In this document: positions 18,721 to 28,225 of the stretch, one piece after another
How positions within the stretch are numbered: position 1 is the stretch's first letter
How the letters are laid out: each line of letters begins with the position of its first letter
NCBI GenBank assembly: GCA_029781045.1
Contig: JAKOXL010000023.1
Coordinates: 42,173 to 106,172, forward strand
Direction of reading: 5' to 3'
DNA: 64,000 nt
From: Bacillota bacterium
Lineage (GTDB): Bacteria; Bacillota; UBA994; UBA5500
Translations under genes and position numbers: made by a program
Notes under the pieces: model-generated
The model's input: only the letters and a program-made list of their open reading frames with translations
Databases searched by the model: none
What the model was told of the DNA's origin: nothing

Positions 18721-19719
18721 CTAACGGGCAATCGTTCGGGGAGCTGGATAGGTTACGTCAAAAGTCTCGACGATAATGCTCAGAATCCGGGGCGGCTCTA
18801 GTGCCAAGCTCAAGTCAGTACCATCATTGGGTACTCGCGAGATGCGATCGGCTACCTCCTGACCGGAGATGACTTTGCCGAAAGCCGCATACTGGCCATC
18901 CAACTGGGGAGCGTCGGCCACCATGATGAAGAATTGGGAGCCGGCCGAATCGGGATCAGCAGGGGTACGGGCCATAGAAATCACCCCTTTGGTATGGGAA
19001 AGACTGTTGCTGAAACCGTTGGCAGCAAACTCACCTTTAATAGAATAGCCGGGCCCGCCAGTACCGTTGCCCTGCGGATCGCCCCCCTGAATAATGAAAT
19101 CGGGCACGACGCGGTGAAAAGTGAGGCCATCATAAAACCCTTGTTGGGCCAAAGAAATGAAGTTATTTACGGTGTTGGGGGCAATATCGGGGTAAAGCTC
19201 CAACTGAATTCGCTCTCCATTCGCCATGGTGATGGTGGCAATAGGATTATTATCACTTTCCAAACTGGCAGCAAAGGCAGCTCTTAATAGTTCCAATTCG
19301 GCGGCGTTCTTAACCTGCGGAATCTTGTTGCGAAGCCGCTCCAAGTTGACCGCCAAGACATAATCGGGGCGAGCCAGCACCTCTTTTTGTTGGTTGGCAG
19401 CCAAATCGGCCTCCCGCACATAGATTAGCTGGTCCTGCCTTACGTTGGTTATCTCTTCCCACTCCCCCTTGCCCGTCAGATAAGTGCCCTTCTTAAACGG
19501 ATTAAAGCGACTTTCGGCCACCGTATAAGCAGTTAAGGGACGGTAATTGCCCCGCAACATGTGAACCTGCCCGTCGGCCCCTTCATAAAGCCAGACTAAA
19601 GACCCCCGATACTTAAACTGGGCCTCATGGACTTGAATTACCTCCTGGGGAACCGGTTGGCAACCTACCAAGGGTAGGATCAGAGCCACCAATAGGGCCA
19701 ATATGATTGTCTTCCTCAT
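18721..19719 (-). CDS. Cyclophilin-type isomerase with lipoprotein anchor and extra N-terminal domain
   Basis: 332 residues. Lipobox ends at Cys20 (LPLVGC), so the protein is predicted to be a surface lipoprotein that folds exported proteins. Residues about 25-150 form a separate domain of unknown function, and the cyclophilin domain occupies about 165-325 with FHRVVPDFIIQGGDPQGN, SAGSQFFIMV and LDGQYAAFGKV. The isomerase domain is close to that of the next gene. Start ATG follows a GGAG 8 bases upstream (GGAGTGGAGACAAC). Confidence 0.92.
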   Translation of the reverse strand: MRKTIILALLVALILPLVGCQPVPQEVIQVHEAQFKYRGSLVWLYEGADGQVHMLRGNYRPLTAYTVAESRFNPFKKGTYLTGKGEWEEITNVRQDQLIYVREADLAANQQKEVLARPDYVLAVNLERLRNKIPQVKNAAELELLRAAFAASLESDNNPIATITMANGERIQLELYPDIAPNTVNNFISLAQQGFYDGLTFHRVVPDFIIQGGDPQGNGTGGPGYSIKGEFAANGFSNSLSHTKGVISMARTPADPDSAGSQFFIMVADAPQLDGQYAAFGKVISGQEVADRISRVPNDGTDLSLALEPPRILSIIVETFDVTYPAPRTIAR

Positions 19720-19733
19720 GTTGTCTCCACTCC

Positions 19734-20486
19734 TTAGCGCGATGGTACAGCTCCTATTTTGCCCACGGTGGCGGCATAAACCACAAATTGATCTACACCG
19801 TTAAGGCCTAAGGTATTGTTTATCCGGTCATCGTCAAAGGCACCGATAGCACAGCAACCACAACCGATGGCCGTTACCGCCAAATAGAGGTTTTGGCAAA
19901 CATGCCCCGCATCTAGGAAAACATAGCGGTAAGCCCGGTCTTGATATCGGTACACAGAACGATAAATGTCGGCCACCCAGATGAAGGTGACTGCACTGTT
20001 ACCCACATAAGGTTGCTCCCCACAATCTTCCTCAATACGTTGGCTGATGTGAGCATCCAGGTTAACCACGGCTAGCTTATGTTCCAAGGCTAGGTATCGA
20101 TAAAGACCCGGCCGCAAGCCTGACACCCGATTAACTAGAAGGAAGGTTTCAAAGGGGTGACGGGCTCCCGCAGAGGGAACGGTGCGCATGGTCGCCGGTC
20201 GATTGGTTACTTTTCTAACCCCCTGAGTTTGCCACAGCAAATAGGCCAACTCGGATAGGGAAAGGGGTGTCTGCGTATACTTACGCCAGGTTTTGCGCTG
20301 CTCAAAGGCATCGGTTATATCTAGAGCAGGAACTTCAATTGTTTCCGGACCGGGTAATTCAATTAGTTCTCCTCCTTCTGCGCCCCAGGCCAAGGGTGGC
20401 TGGGGAAGCCCCTTATCCTGGTCCGATTCTCCTAGATATTGATATTTGGTTCTCTCCATAAACTCTTGACCAATTGTTTTCGTCAT
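19734..20486 (-). CDS. SagB/ThcOx-type nitroreductase-fold oxidoreductase
   Basis: 250 residues. FMN-dependent nitroreductase-fold protein of the SagB/ThcOx group. The motif QRKTWRKYTQTPLSLSELAYL (split near residues 62-82), then PSAGARHPFETFLLVNRV near 106 and FLDAGHVCQNLYLAVTAIGCG near 191 mark FMN contacts. Some family members oxidise azolines in peptide natural products, but no cyclodehydratase or precursor gene is near, so a stand-alone oxidoreductase is more likely. It is 14 bases upstream of the cyclophilin lipoprotein gene, same strand, so it is likely the first gene of a three-gene operon. Confidence 0.85.
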   Translation of the reverse strand: MTKTIGQEFMERTKYQYLGESDQDKGLPQPPLAWGAEGGELIELPGPETIEVPALDITDAFEQRKTWRKYTQTPLSLSELAYLLWQTQGVRKVTNRPATMRTVPSAGARHPFETFLLVNRVSGLRPGLYRYLALEHKLAVVNLDAHISQRIEEDCGEQPYVGNSAVTFIWVADIYRSVYRYQDRAYRYVFLDAGHVCQNLYLAVTAIGCGCCAIGAFDDDRINNTLGLNGVDQFVVYAATVGKIGAVPSR

Positions 20487-20681
20487 ACCATCATCTCCCT
20501 TCCTATATTGTCCCTAAATATATTCTCGCTTAAAGGGCCAGCACCTTTTTAGGTGGCACTAAAGCTGAATTGGCTAGGACGCCTGCCCTTGGTATATAAT
20601 AGAACATGACCTTTTACCAGTGGTTGCGCCTCTTCTAGACCTGTGTTATAAATAGGCAAATATAAGAAGGAGGGTGAGACA

Positions 20682-22379
20682 ATGGCAAACAAAGAAGCGG
20701 AAACGACCAACTTTATCCGCAAAATCATTGACGAAGACATAGCTAAAGGCTGGAATGATGGACGCGTACATACCCGTTTTCCACCGGAGCCCAACGGGTA
20801 TTTGCATATTGGCCACGCCAAAGCTATTTTTCTCAATTACAGCATTGCAAAAGACTATAACGGGCTTTTTAACGTGCGCTTTGATGACACAAACCCGCTA
20901 AAAGAAGAGCAGGAATATGTAGATGCCATTCTTAACGACATTAAATGGTTAGGTGTGGACTGGGGTGATCGCCTCTTCTTCGCCGCCGACTATTTCGACC
21001 GCATGTACGAAATGGCGGTGCAACTGATTAAGAAGGGCAAAGCCTACGTTGATGACCTTAGTGCCGACGAGATTCGCGAATACCGGGGTACCCTAACGGA
21101 ACCGGGCCGGGAAAGCCCCTACCGGAACCGTTCGGTAGAAGAAAACTTAGACCTGTTTGAACGCATGAAGAACGGCGAATTTCCCGATGGCTCCCGCGTA
21201 TTGCGAGCCAAGATAGATATGGCCTCGCCCAACATCAATATGCGTGACCCGGTTCTCTATCGAATCCGCCATGCCTCTCACCACCGTAGTGGAGATAAAT
21301 GGTGCATCTATCCTATGTACGACTTTGCCCATCCATTGGAGGATGCCTTTGAGAACATTACCCATTCCCTCTGCTCCATCGAATATGCGGATCACAACGA
21401 GCTCTACGAATGGGTATTAGATAATGTGGATTACAGCGGGCCAGGTATCACCGGTCGGCCAAAGCAGATCGAATTTGCCCGGCTTAATCTAACCCATACG
21501 GTGATGAGCAAACGGAAACTGCGACGCTTGGTGGAAGAGGGCATTGTAAACGGCTGGGATGACCCGCGCTTACCCACCATTGCCGGCCTAAGAAGACGGG
21601 GTTACACACCAAAGGCCATTGAAAACTTCTGCGACCGCATCGGCGTGGCCCGTAGCGACAGCATCGTAGATATCGCCTTCTTGGAGCACTGTATACGGGA
21701 GGATCTCAATGCCACCGCTAATCGGCTCATGGTGGTACTCCGGCCGCTAAAAATCACCTTGGAGAATTATCCGGAGGATCAGGTGGAGTGGGTAACCATT
21801 GAGAATAACCCGGAGAATCCGGAAGCAGGCGAACGCCAAGTACCTTTCTGCCGCGAGCTGTACATTGAGCGGGAAGACTTCATGGAAGATCCGCCCCGCA
21901 AGTTCTACCGACTGGCCCCAGGACGGGAAATGCGTCTGAAGGGAGCCTATATCATCAAGTGCGAGCGAGTTATTAAAGATGAGGACGGTAACATCGTGGA
22001 GCTGATTTGCAGCTACGATCCGGAGAGCAAGAGCGGTATGCCCGGCGCTGATCGCCGAGTGAAAGCAACTGCCCATTGGGTCTCGGCTAAGCACGCGATA
22101 CCGATTACCGCCCGTCTTTATGATCATCTGTTCCTGAAAGCTGACCCGGATGATGCTCCCGAAGGTCAGGACTTTATGGCCAACATCAATCCTAACTCCT
22201 TGGTGGAGCTGACCAACTGTATGGCCGAGCCGGCCATTAAAGAGGCCAAGCCGGAAGATCGCTTCCAGTTCCTGCGCCAAGGTTACTTCTACATCGATCC
22301 GGTGGATAGTAAGGACGGGAAAATTGTAGCCAACCGCATCGTCGATCTCCGCGATACGTGGAAGAGGAAGAAAAAATAG
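20682..22379 (+). CDS. glnS: Glutaminyl-tRNA synthetase
   Basis: 565 residues. Class I synthetase forming Gln-tRNA-Gln directly. HIGH is at residues 42-45 within [17 protein letters not shown], the KMSKS equivalent MSKRKLRRL near residue 273, and LDDTNP-like [10 protein letters not shown] near 69. The C-terminal anticodon-binding beta-barrels are complete (ending ...[10 protein letters not shown]). Many Bacillota instead use the transamidation route, so glnS here marks a lineage that acquired the direct route. ATG follows AAGGAGGGTGAGACA. A terminator follows at once. Confidence 0.97.
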   Translation: MANKEAETTNFIRKIIDEDIAKGWNDGRVHTRFPPEPNGYLHIGHAKAIFLNYSIAKDYNGLFNVRFDDTNPLKEEQEYVDAILNDIKWLGVDWGDRLFFAADYFDRMYEMAVQLIKKGKAYVDDLSADEIREYRGTLTEPGRESPYRNRSVEENLDLFERMKNGEFPDGSRVLRAKIDMASPNINMRDPVLYRIRHASHHRSGDKWCIYPMYDFAHPLEDAFENITHSLCSIEYADHNELYEWVLDNVDYSGPGITGRPKQIEFARLNLTHTVMSKRKLRRLVEEGIVNGWDDPRLPTIAGLRRRGYTPKAIENFCDRIGVARSDSIVDIAFLEHCIREDLNATANRLMVVLRPLKITLENYPEDQVEWVTIENNPENPEAGERQVPFCRELYIEREDFMEDPPRKFYRLAPGREMRLKGAYIIKCERVIKDEDGNIVELICSYDPESKSGMPGADRRVKATAHWVSAKHAIPITARLYDHLFLKADPDDAPEGQDFMANINPNSLVELTNCMAEPAIKEAKPEDRFQFLRQGYFYIDPVDSKDGKIVANRIVDLRDTWKRKKK

Positions 22380-22389
22380 ACCTATAGCC

Positions 22390-22426
22390 GAGAGCCCCGC
22401 GCCACAAAAGCACGGGGCTCTTTTTT
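22390..22426 (+). terminator. Rho-independent terminator of glnS
   Basis: Stem gagccccg/cggggctc with internal loop, directly followed by a run of six T. Confidence 0.92.
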
Positions 22427-22485
22427 CTGCCCAATCCATTGACAAATTTTACATAAAAGGTAGGATAAAGCGAGGAGGTGTAGCA

Positions 22486-24249
22486 ATGGCAACAATCAAA
22501 AGAATCTCCCGCTACATAATTCCCCACTGGCCCAAGGCCCTGCTCATGCTGATAGGGCTGCTGGGCTTCATGGGGCTGGAACTGGTTCCTCCTCTACTAC
22601 TCCGCGCAGCTATAGATGAAGCTATCCCCAATAAATCTATGCCTCTAGTCCTCACACTGGCTGGCGGTTACGTGCTGGTGGCCCTCGTCCGCGGCGTTTT
22701 TAGTTACATGCAATGGTATTTTTCCGAATTGCTGGGCCAATCGGTAACTCGGGATCTACAAATGAGTCTACACAATCATCTGCAAAGCCTCCACGATGAA
22801 TTCTTTCGCCGACAGAAAACGGGGGATATCATGTCTCGTGTAACCGGGGATATGATGAGCGTTTCGCGGGTAGTCAGCTGGGGTTTGATGCTATTTACCC
22901 AGTGCAGCCTGACTATCATAGGCACCGTAATTGTTCTTTTAACCCTCGACTGGCAGTTGGCGCTCCTGTGCCTTATCACCTTTCCCCTCATGTTCCTAGT
23001 GGTCATGCGTTACGACAAAAAGGTGCGCCCCCTATGGCGCCAGGTGCGGGAGAAAATGGGCCATTTAACGACGGTGCTACAGGAGAATATTTCCGGGGTA
23101 CGTACGGTGAAAGCCTTTGCCCGTGAAGACTATGAGATAGCCAAGTTCGACCGGCAAAACACCACCTATTTTGCCACCAATATGGAGCGGGTGGCGGTAG
23201 AGTCAGACACCTTGCCCCTCATCGACTTCATATCGGGCTTGAGTATCATCATTTTGCTGGCCATCGGTGGACGGCAAGTCGTTTTAGACCGGTTAACCCT
23301 GGGTACCCTTATTGCCTTTCAGAGCTACATCTGGAAACTGATCTGGCCCATCAGATCCATGGGGTGGCTAATCAATACCCTAGAACAGGCCCTGGCGGCT
23401 GCTCCCCGGTTGTTCGAGCTACTGGATACCCCGGCGGCCATTAAAGATTTACCCGGCGCCCAACCGGCTCCTCCCTTTCGCGGTCTTATTGAATTCGAGA
23501 ACGTGAGTTTTCAATTTGCCGACAGCGATAAATCGGTCCTGCAAGATCTCTCTTTTACCATTGAGCCGGGACAAATTGTGGCCATCTTAGGCGGAACCGG
23601 GTCGGGTAAGAGTACCCTCGTAAACCTAATCTGCCGCTTCTTCGATCCCACCAGTGGCTCCATACGCATTGATGGTACGGATATTCGGCACTATACTTTG
23701 GATAGTCTGCGCCGCCAGATCGGTATGGTTATGCAAGATACCTTCCTATTTTCCGCCAGCATCAGCGAAAACATTGCCTATGGCCGCCCCGACGCCACGG
23801 AAGAGGAAATCCAACGGGCAGCTAAACTGGCCCAAGCCCACGAATTTATCAGCCAGATGGAACAGGGCTACGAAACGCCCATCGGCGAGCGGGGAGTAGG
23901 ACTCTCGGGCGGGCAAAAACAGCGGGTGGCTCTAGCTCGGGCTATACTGATGGACCCGGCCATCCTCATTCTCGACGAAGCCACTTCCAGCGTAGATAGC
24001 CAAACAGAGGATCTGATTCAAGCAGCGCTGGATGAAGTTATGATGGGCCGAACTTCAATTATTATTGCTAAGCGCCTGACTACTATCAAGCGGGCCGATC
24101 TGGTGATAGTTATTGAAGATGGCAAAATCGCGGAAATTGGGAGCCCGGCCCGGCTGTTGGCACAGGATGGGTGGTTCCGTCGCATGTATGAAAGCCAAAG
24201 GTTGGCACCTGACACCTGCGCAAGGGGGTGGAGCGATGTCGGTGTATGA
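22486..24249 (+). CDS. ABC exporter subunit 1 (permease fused to ATPase)
   Basis: 587 residues: six-helix membrane domain (about 1-310) and nucleotide-binding domain (about 330-575). Walker A GGTGSGKST near residue 370, signature LSGGQKQR near 473, Walker B ILILDEATSSVD near 494. The H-loop, normally AHR, reads IAKRLTT, so the switch His is replaced by Lys; this points to one degenerate ATP site, as in heterodimeric multidrug exporters (YheI/YheH, BmrC/BmrD). ATG follows GAGGAGGTGTAGCA. Its partner gene overlaps its last 14 bases. The substrate is unknown. Confidence 0.93.
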   Translation: MATIKRISRYIIPHWPKALLMLIGLLGFMGLELVPPLLLRAAIDEAIPNKSMPLVLTLAGGYVLVALVRGVFSYMQWYFSELLGQSVTRDLQMSLHNHLQSLHDEFFRRQKTGDIMSRVTGDMMSVSRVVSWGLMLFTQCSLTIIGTVIVLLTLDWQLALLCLITFPLMFLVVMRYDKKVRPLWRQVREKMGHLTTVLQENISGVRTVKAFAREDYEIAKFDRQNTTYFATNMERVAVESDTLPLIDFISGLSIIILLAIGGRQVVLDRLTLGTLIAFQSYIWKLIWPIRSMGWLINTLEQALAAAPRLFELLDTPAAIKDLPGAQPAPPFRGLIEFENVSFQFADSDKSVLQDLSFTIEPGQIVAILGGTGSGKSTLVNLICRFFDPTSGSIRIDGTDIRHYTLDSLRRQIGMVMQDTFLFSASISENIAYGRPDATEEEIQRAAKLAQAHEFISQMEQGYETPIGERGVGLSGGQKQRVALARAILMDPAILILDEATSSVDSQTEDLIQAALDEVMMGRTSIIIAKRLTTIKRADLVIVIEDGKIAEIGSPARLLAQDGWFRRMYESQRLAPDTCARGWSDVGV

Positions 24250-26093
24250 TATAGAAGAGCTAGAACAACATTATGAACGTTTCGACCGCAAAAAGCTGGT
24301 CCGCATGCTCAGCTACCTTAAACCCCACCGGGCCCGGCTGATGTTGGACTTGGGCCTCATGTTGGGGGTCACGGCTATCAATCTATTTGAACCGGTACTA
24401 ATCATGTTCATCATCGACAACGCCATCAAGAATGCTAATCTGCCCTTAATTTATCAACTGGTGGGGTTGCTCCTGTTCTTAAGGGTGCTCATGTGGCAGG
24501 TAAACAGATGGCATATCCAACTGCTCAATAAAACGGGGCAGCAAGTGCTCTATGAGATGCGTAAGCAGCTATTTGATCATATTCAGTCCCTATCCTTTGA
24601 TTTCTACGATGGACGCCCGGTGGGTAAGATTATGGCCCGCGTTACCAACGACGTTAATGCCATCGGCGAGTTCGTCAATGGCAGCGTAATCCAACTGTTT
24701 ACCCAAGCCTTAAGCCTGCTGGGTATTATCGTCATCATGCTGACCATGCATTGGAAGTTATCTCTCCTTTGCTTCTGCCTGCTGCCCCTTCTGGCTACCT
24801 TCTTTATGTTCATTGAACAGAGGATGGAACAGGGGTGGCTGCGGGTACGCCATCAGGATAGTGCCATCAATGCCCATTTAAATGAAACTATTACCGGCAT
24901 GCGGGTAATTCAGCTCTTTTCACGGCAACAGTTGAATGCCCAAAAATTCTTGCGGCTGGTTAATAAACGCATAGAAGAATATCTACGAGTATGTAAGATT
25001 GAATTCTTCTTTTGGCCGGTCTTGGAGCTACTAGGCGCCATCGGCACCGGGTTAGTCCTTTGGTATGGCACCCGCGAGTATATGGCGGGGAAAGCAACAA
25101 CCTCGTCCAACACAGCGGTCAAATCATGGCACCCGCGAGTATATGGCGGGGAAACTCACCGTGGGGGCCATTTGGGCCTTCCTCCAGTACCTGGACAAGT
25201 TCTGGCAGCCCCTCAGTGCCTTTAGCAACATTTATAGTCAAATGCTTTCGGCTATGGCCTCTTCCCACCGGGTATTTGAGTTCCTAGATACTAAACCCCA
25301 GGTGGTGGATGCGCCCGACGCCCTCTGCATGCCTAAAATTAAGGGGCGGGTCGAATTTGAGAACGTCTCTTTCGGCTATCAGGATGGACAAGTTGTGCTG
25401 GACAATGTCAGCTTCTGTGTGGAGCCGGGCCAGACGGTGGCTTTGGTGGGCCCCACCGGGGCGGGCAAAACCACCATTATCAACCTATTAACCCGCTTCT
25501 ACGATCCGACAGCCGGCAGCGTGCGGGTGGACGGCTACGATTTGCGGGAGGTCAAACTGGAATCCTACCGCAGCCAACTGGGAATTGTACTACAAGATAC
25601 CTTTATCTTCTCCGGCACCATCAAGGAGAACATCGAATATGGCCGCCTAGGAGCAGAGATGGAAGAAATTATCGCCGCTGCTAAAGCGGTGAATGCCCAC
25701 GATTTCATCATCAGTAGCAGCGATGGGTACGAAACCAGCACAGAGGAGCGGGGTGGCACCCTCTCCACTGGCCAACGGCAGTTGCTGGCCTTTGCCCGGG
25801 CCCTTTTGGCCGACCCGCGCATTCTCATACTAGACGAAGCTACCTCCAGCATCGACACGGAAACGGAACAGCTCATTCAGAGGGCTATGGAACGCCTGTT
25901 CAAGGGGCGGACTGCCTTTGTAATCGCCCACCGCCTCTCCACCATCCGTAATGCCGACGTAATTTGCGTTATTGACTCGGGCCGCATAGTGGAAAAGGGC
26001 TCCCACTCCCAATTGATGCAACAACGGGGCAGATATTATGAGCTGTACACCAAGCAGCACCAGCACTTAACCGATATAATAAGGGCTGGATAG
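24236..26093 (+). pseudogene. ABC exporter subunit 2, interrupted by a 61-bp duplication/insertion
   Basis: Partner of the preceding exporter gene, starting at ATG 24236 after AAGGGGGTGGAG and overlapping it by 14 bases. The membrane domain reads normally to about 25090 (…LVLWYGTREYMAGK), then frame is lost; the rest (KLTVGAIWAFLQYLDKFW…) continues in the +1 frame to 26093 with an intact ATPase domain: Walker A GPTGAGKTT, signature LSTGQRQ, Walker B ILILDEATSSID, H-loop AHRLSTI. Removing 61 bases between the 29-bp repeats at 25065 and 25126 restores one frame of about 600 codons. As it stands the 5' piece stops at 25225 and no full-length subunit is made. Confidence 0.88.
25065..25154 (+). 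repeat. 29-bp direct repeat with 32-bp unique filler inside the exporter gene
   Basis: Copies at 25065-25093 and 25126-25154 both read atggcacccgcgagtatatg then gcggggaaa, and differ in no base. They are separated by 32 bases starting gcaacaacctcg that fit neither flank. The 61-base period causes a frameshift. The filler was not found elsewhere in the window. Confidence 0.95.
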
Positions 26094-26104
26094 GAGGAAG
26101 CCTG

Positions 26105-26824
26105 ATGACCAGCAAACTTTTACCGCCCAACAGCCACCCCTCTTGGGCCGGCTACTTAACCAACGAGCGCCTGGCCCAATTAGAAGACATTGAAAATAAA
26201 ATCGGCACCGGTTACGATCCGGCGCCCCATTTAGTATTGCGCTTTTTAACGACTGATCTGACTCAGATGCAAGTAGTCATCTTGGGGCAAGACCCCTACC
26301 CCCAGCCGGGAGTTGCCCGGGGCCGAGCCTTTGAGGTAGGGGGCTTAACCTCTTGGCTAGATAATTTTCCCCAATCCTCGCTGAGGAACATTGTGCGCCT
26401 GCTCTATCGCACCTACAAAGGGATTAACGACTATGCTGCCATACCTAAATTTCAGCAAATTCGCGAGGAAATCAGACGGGGCACCTGGCAGATACTGCCG
26501 CCCCACAAATTGTTTGCCGCCTGGGAGGCTCAGGGAGTCCTGCTGTTGAACACTTGCTTCACGGTAAAAGGCAAACCGGGTGAACATGCGGCCATTTGGC
26601 TCGATTTCACCCGGGAATTGCTACAATATATCTCTGAAGTTAAGCCCAACCTGCATTGGTTCTTGTGGGGCAAACACGCCCAGTCTTTTATGCCCTATAT
26701 AAGCTCGGGCATCTTTCACTGTTCGCGCCACCCCATGCTCTGCAGCCCGCGCTATGAGGACGATTTCCTGCGCTCCGACTGCTTCCACGCCACTAGGGAG
26801 CTTATCAACTGGCTAGGGGTGTAG
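26105..26824 (+). CDS. Uracil-DNA glycosylase, family 1-like (Ung)
   Basis: 239 residues. Removes uracil from DNA. The catalytic water-activating motif GQDPYPQPGVARG has Asp63 in the family position, LLLNTCFTVKGKPGEHA near 143 matches the family 1 LLLN-x-x-LTV block, and RHPMLCSPRYEDDF near 201 matches the HPSPLS DNA-intercalation loop with changed residues. It is therefore a divergent family 1 enzyme. ATG follows AGGAGGAAGCCTG, 11 bases after the broken exporter gene, so it was probably in that operon. Confidence 0.85.
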   Translation: MTSKLLPPNSHPSWAGYLTNERLAQLEDIENKIGTGYDPAPHLVLRFLTTDLTQMQVVILGQDPYPQPGVARGRAFEVGGLTSWLDNFPQSSLRNIVRLLYRTYKGINDYAAIPKFQQIREEIRRGTWQILPPHKLFAAWEAQGVLLLNTCFTVKGKPGEHAAIWLDFTRELLQYISEVKPNLHWFLWGKHAQSFMPYISSGIFHCSRHPMLCSPRYEDDFLRSDCFHATRELINWLGV

Positions 26825-26879
26825 GAGGTGTACAGATGCGAGGCGACCCCTATGAGGGCTATACCGTCGCTTTGGGGTT

Positions 26880-26903
26880 GCGCTGTGCGTATGACCAACG
26901 GCC
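26880..26903 (+). repeat. Solo 24-bp dispersed repeat
   Basis: Begins gcgctgtgcgtatgacc and ends aacggcc. Identical to 35518-35541 and 45528-45551, the latter being the right end of the MITE-like element. It lies between the convergent ung and SDR genes; the 120-base gap holds nothing else recognisable. Confidence 0.85.
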
Positions 26904-26945
26904 CTGCACCCAGTAGGATACTGTAAATCCCGGTACAACAATCCG

Positions 26946-27776
26946 TTAATATACCCGCTCCACGATGAATTCCACCAAACGGGCAGGAGCCAGGCGTTTA
27001 GCCAAAGCGGCCGCCTGATAATCAAGGCTAGTAATAACCCGCACCGGCGGGTTTTTGCTTTTTAGAATACGAGCAAAGGCCCGCACCACTATTTCTGGGC
27101 CCGGCCCATTGAGTTCCGACTTGATCATAGCATTAACCGCCTTGTCGTGGCGCTCCCGGTAAACCGGATTGGTCAAAGCCGCCTTAGCCACTTGTCGAGC
27201 TTTAGTAAAGCCGGTGCAGATGTCGCCGGGATCAATCAGTGACACCTTTATACCAAAGGGTTTTAACTCCATGCGCAGGGCTTCGGTCATGGCTTCCACC
27301 GCATACTTGGTGGCACTATACATGGATTGGAAGGGGAGCGCAAATAGCCCCGCCACCGAACCGATGTTAACAATTAACCCCCGCCTCTGGGCCCGCATAT
27401 GGGGCAAAACCTCACGGCAGACCATCATCATACCTATCATGTTGGTGTCGAATATATGCTGGGCTTCTTCCCGGGAAATATCTTCTATGGCTCCACTCAG
27501 GCCATAGCCGGCACAGTTCAGCAAAACATTGATTTGCCCCTCTTGGGCGATAACGAAATCGACCGCCTTTTGGATGGAGTCATCGTCGGTCACATCCAGC
27601 GGAATCATGGTCAGGAAGCCTTTTTCCTGGCGATAGCTGTCATCCTCCGGAAAAGCGGCCCGCCGGGAAGTACCGTATACATAATACCCCTGGTCCCTAA
27701 GATATTCGGCACAGGCCTTACCCATACCGGAAGAAGCCCCTACCACCAGGGCGACTCGGCCATAGAGAAAACTCAT
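26946..27776 (-). CDS. Short-chain dehydrogenase/reductase
   Basis: 276 residues from ATG 27776, 7-8 bases after GGGGGG; a TTG at 27791 and ATG at 27782 are upstream options. NAD(P)-dependent oxidoreductase with the Rossmann motif VVGASSGMGKA near residue 8, NCAGYG near 87, and the catalytic YSATK pair (Tyr and Lys) near 155, with the Ser in NIGSVAG near 139. The extended C-terminus is like classical SDRs acting on lipids or steroids, but the substrate is open. Confidence 0.9.
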   Translation of the reverse strand: MSFLYGRVALVVGASSGMGKACAEYLRDQGYYVYGTSRRAAFPEDDSYRQEKGFLTMIPLDVTDDDSIQKAVDFVIAQEGQINVLLNCAGYGLSGAIEDISREEAQHIFDTNMIGMMMVCREVLPHMRAQRRGLIVNIGSVAGLFALPFQSMYSATKYAVEAMTEALRMELKPFGIKVSLIDPGDICTGFTKARQVAKAALTNPVYRERHDKAVNAMIKSELNGPGPEIVVRAFARILKSKNPPVRVITSLDYQAAALAKRLAPARLVEFIVERVY

Positions 27777-28024
27777 TCCCATTCCCCCCAATTAGCATTC
27801 GTTGCAAGGGCAACAATCTATTTGTTCGACGTATTATCAAGAAGCACCTGCCCCACCGTACCACTTAGGTAAGCCCGCCTGAAAGGACTTCCCTTACCGA
27901 GGAGCCGGGGAGCTTGCATCAATTTTAATTCAACTTAATAACTATTGTAAAAGCCCATGTTAGTGCTCTGTTAAAAGGGCCTTAAAGTGTATTAAGAATG
28001 CACGAGCAATAGGCTTGTCTTTCA

Positions 28025-28053
28025 TTGACAACCAAGTTGGGCTGTACTACCAT
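28025..28053 (+). promoter_or_regulatory. Promoter of the riboswitch-controlled sodium-pump genes
   Basis: ttgaca (28025-28030), a 17-base spacer and taccat (28048-28053). The predicted start near 28060 coincides with the first base of the riboswitch aptamer. The rest of the 27777-28020 stretch is A/T-rich leader-like DNA with a ggtaag/cttacc inverted repeat near 27870 and no recognisable gene. Confidence 0.65.
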
Positions 28054-28060
28054 AGTATGC

Positions 28061-28203
28061 GATAAAAGGGAGTAATCCACGCATCTGCTGCGGCATCCCG
28101 GTCGTCAACCCGGTGCCTGGCACCCGGCCGAGATGCAGATACGGATTGTATCTGGGGATGAGACTTTTGTCTACGTTTTGACGTTAGACAAAAGTCTTTT
28201 TTT
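28061..28203 (+). promoter_or_regulatory. yybP-ykoY-type (Mn2+) riboswitch with expression-platform terminator
   Basis: The aptamer spans about 28061-28170: gataaaagggagta forms the 5' side of P1 and the conserved L1, gcatct pairs with agatgc, ggtcgtcaaccc is the conserved purine/UCAAC segment, agatacggattgtatct is the P4 arm with the uacgga signature, and ggggatgagacttttg is the 3' side of P1. These agree in order with known mntP/alx leaders. The last P1 bases also start a terminator stem agacttttgtcta/tagacaaaagtct (28161-28196) plus seven T. The alternation fits a metal-on transcription switch. An alternative would be another ion-sensing class. Confidence 0.75.
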
Positions 28204-28225
28204 ACTTTCTGGGGGAGGTTTGGAA

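Noticed and set aside
25065..25154. CRISPR-like unit (29-bp repeats, 32-bp spacer)
   Set aside because: The spacing equals a type I-E array, but there are only two repeats, the repeat is part of the exporter coding sequence, has no palindrome, and no cas genes exist nearby. A duplication with filler explains it.
28133..28225. Upstream N-terminal extension of the sodium-pump beta subunit
   Set aside because: These codons overlap the riboswitch and terminator; the ATG at 28226 has a strong ribosome site and matches the family start.
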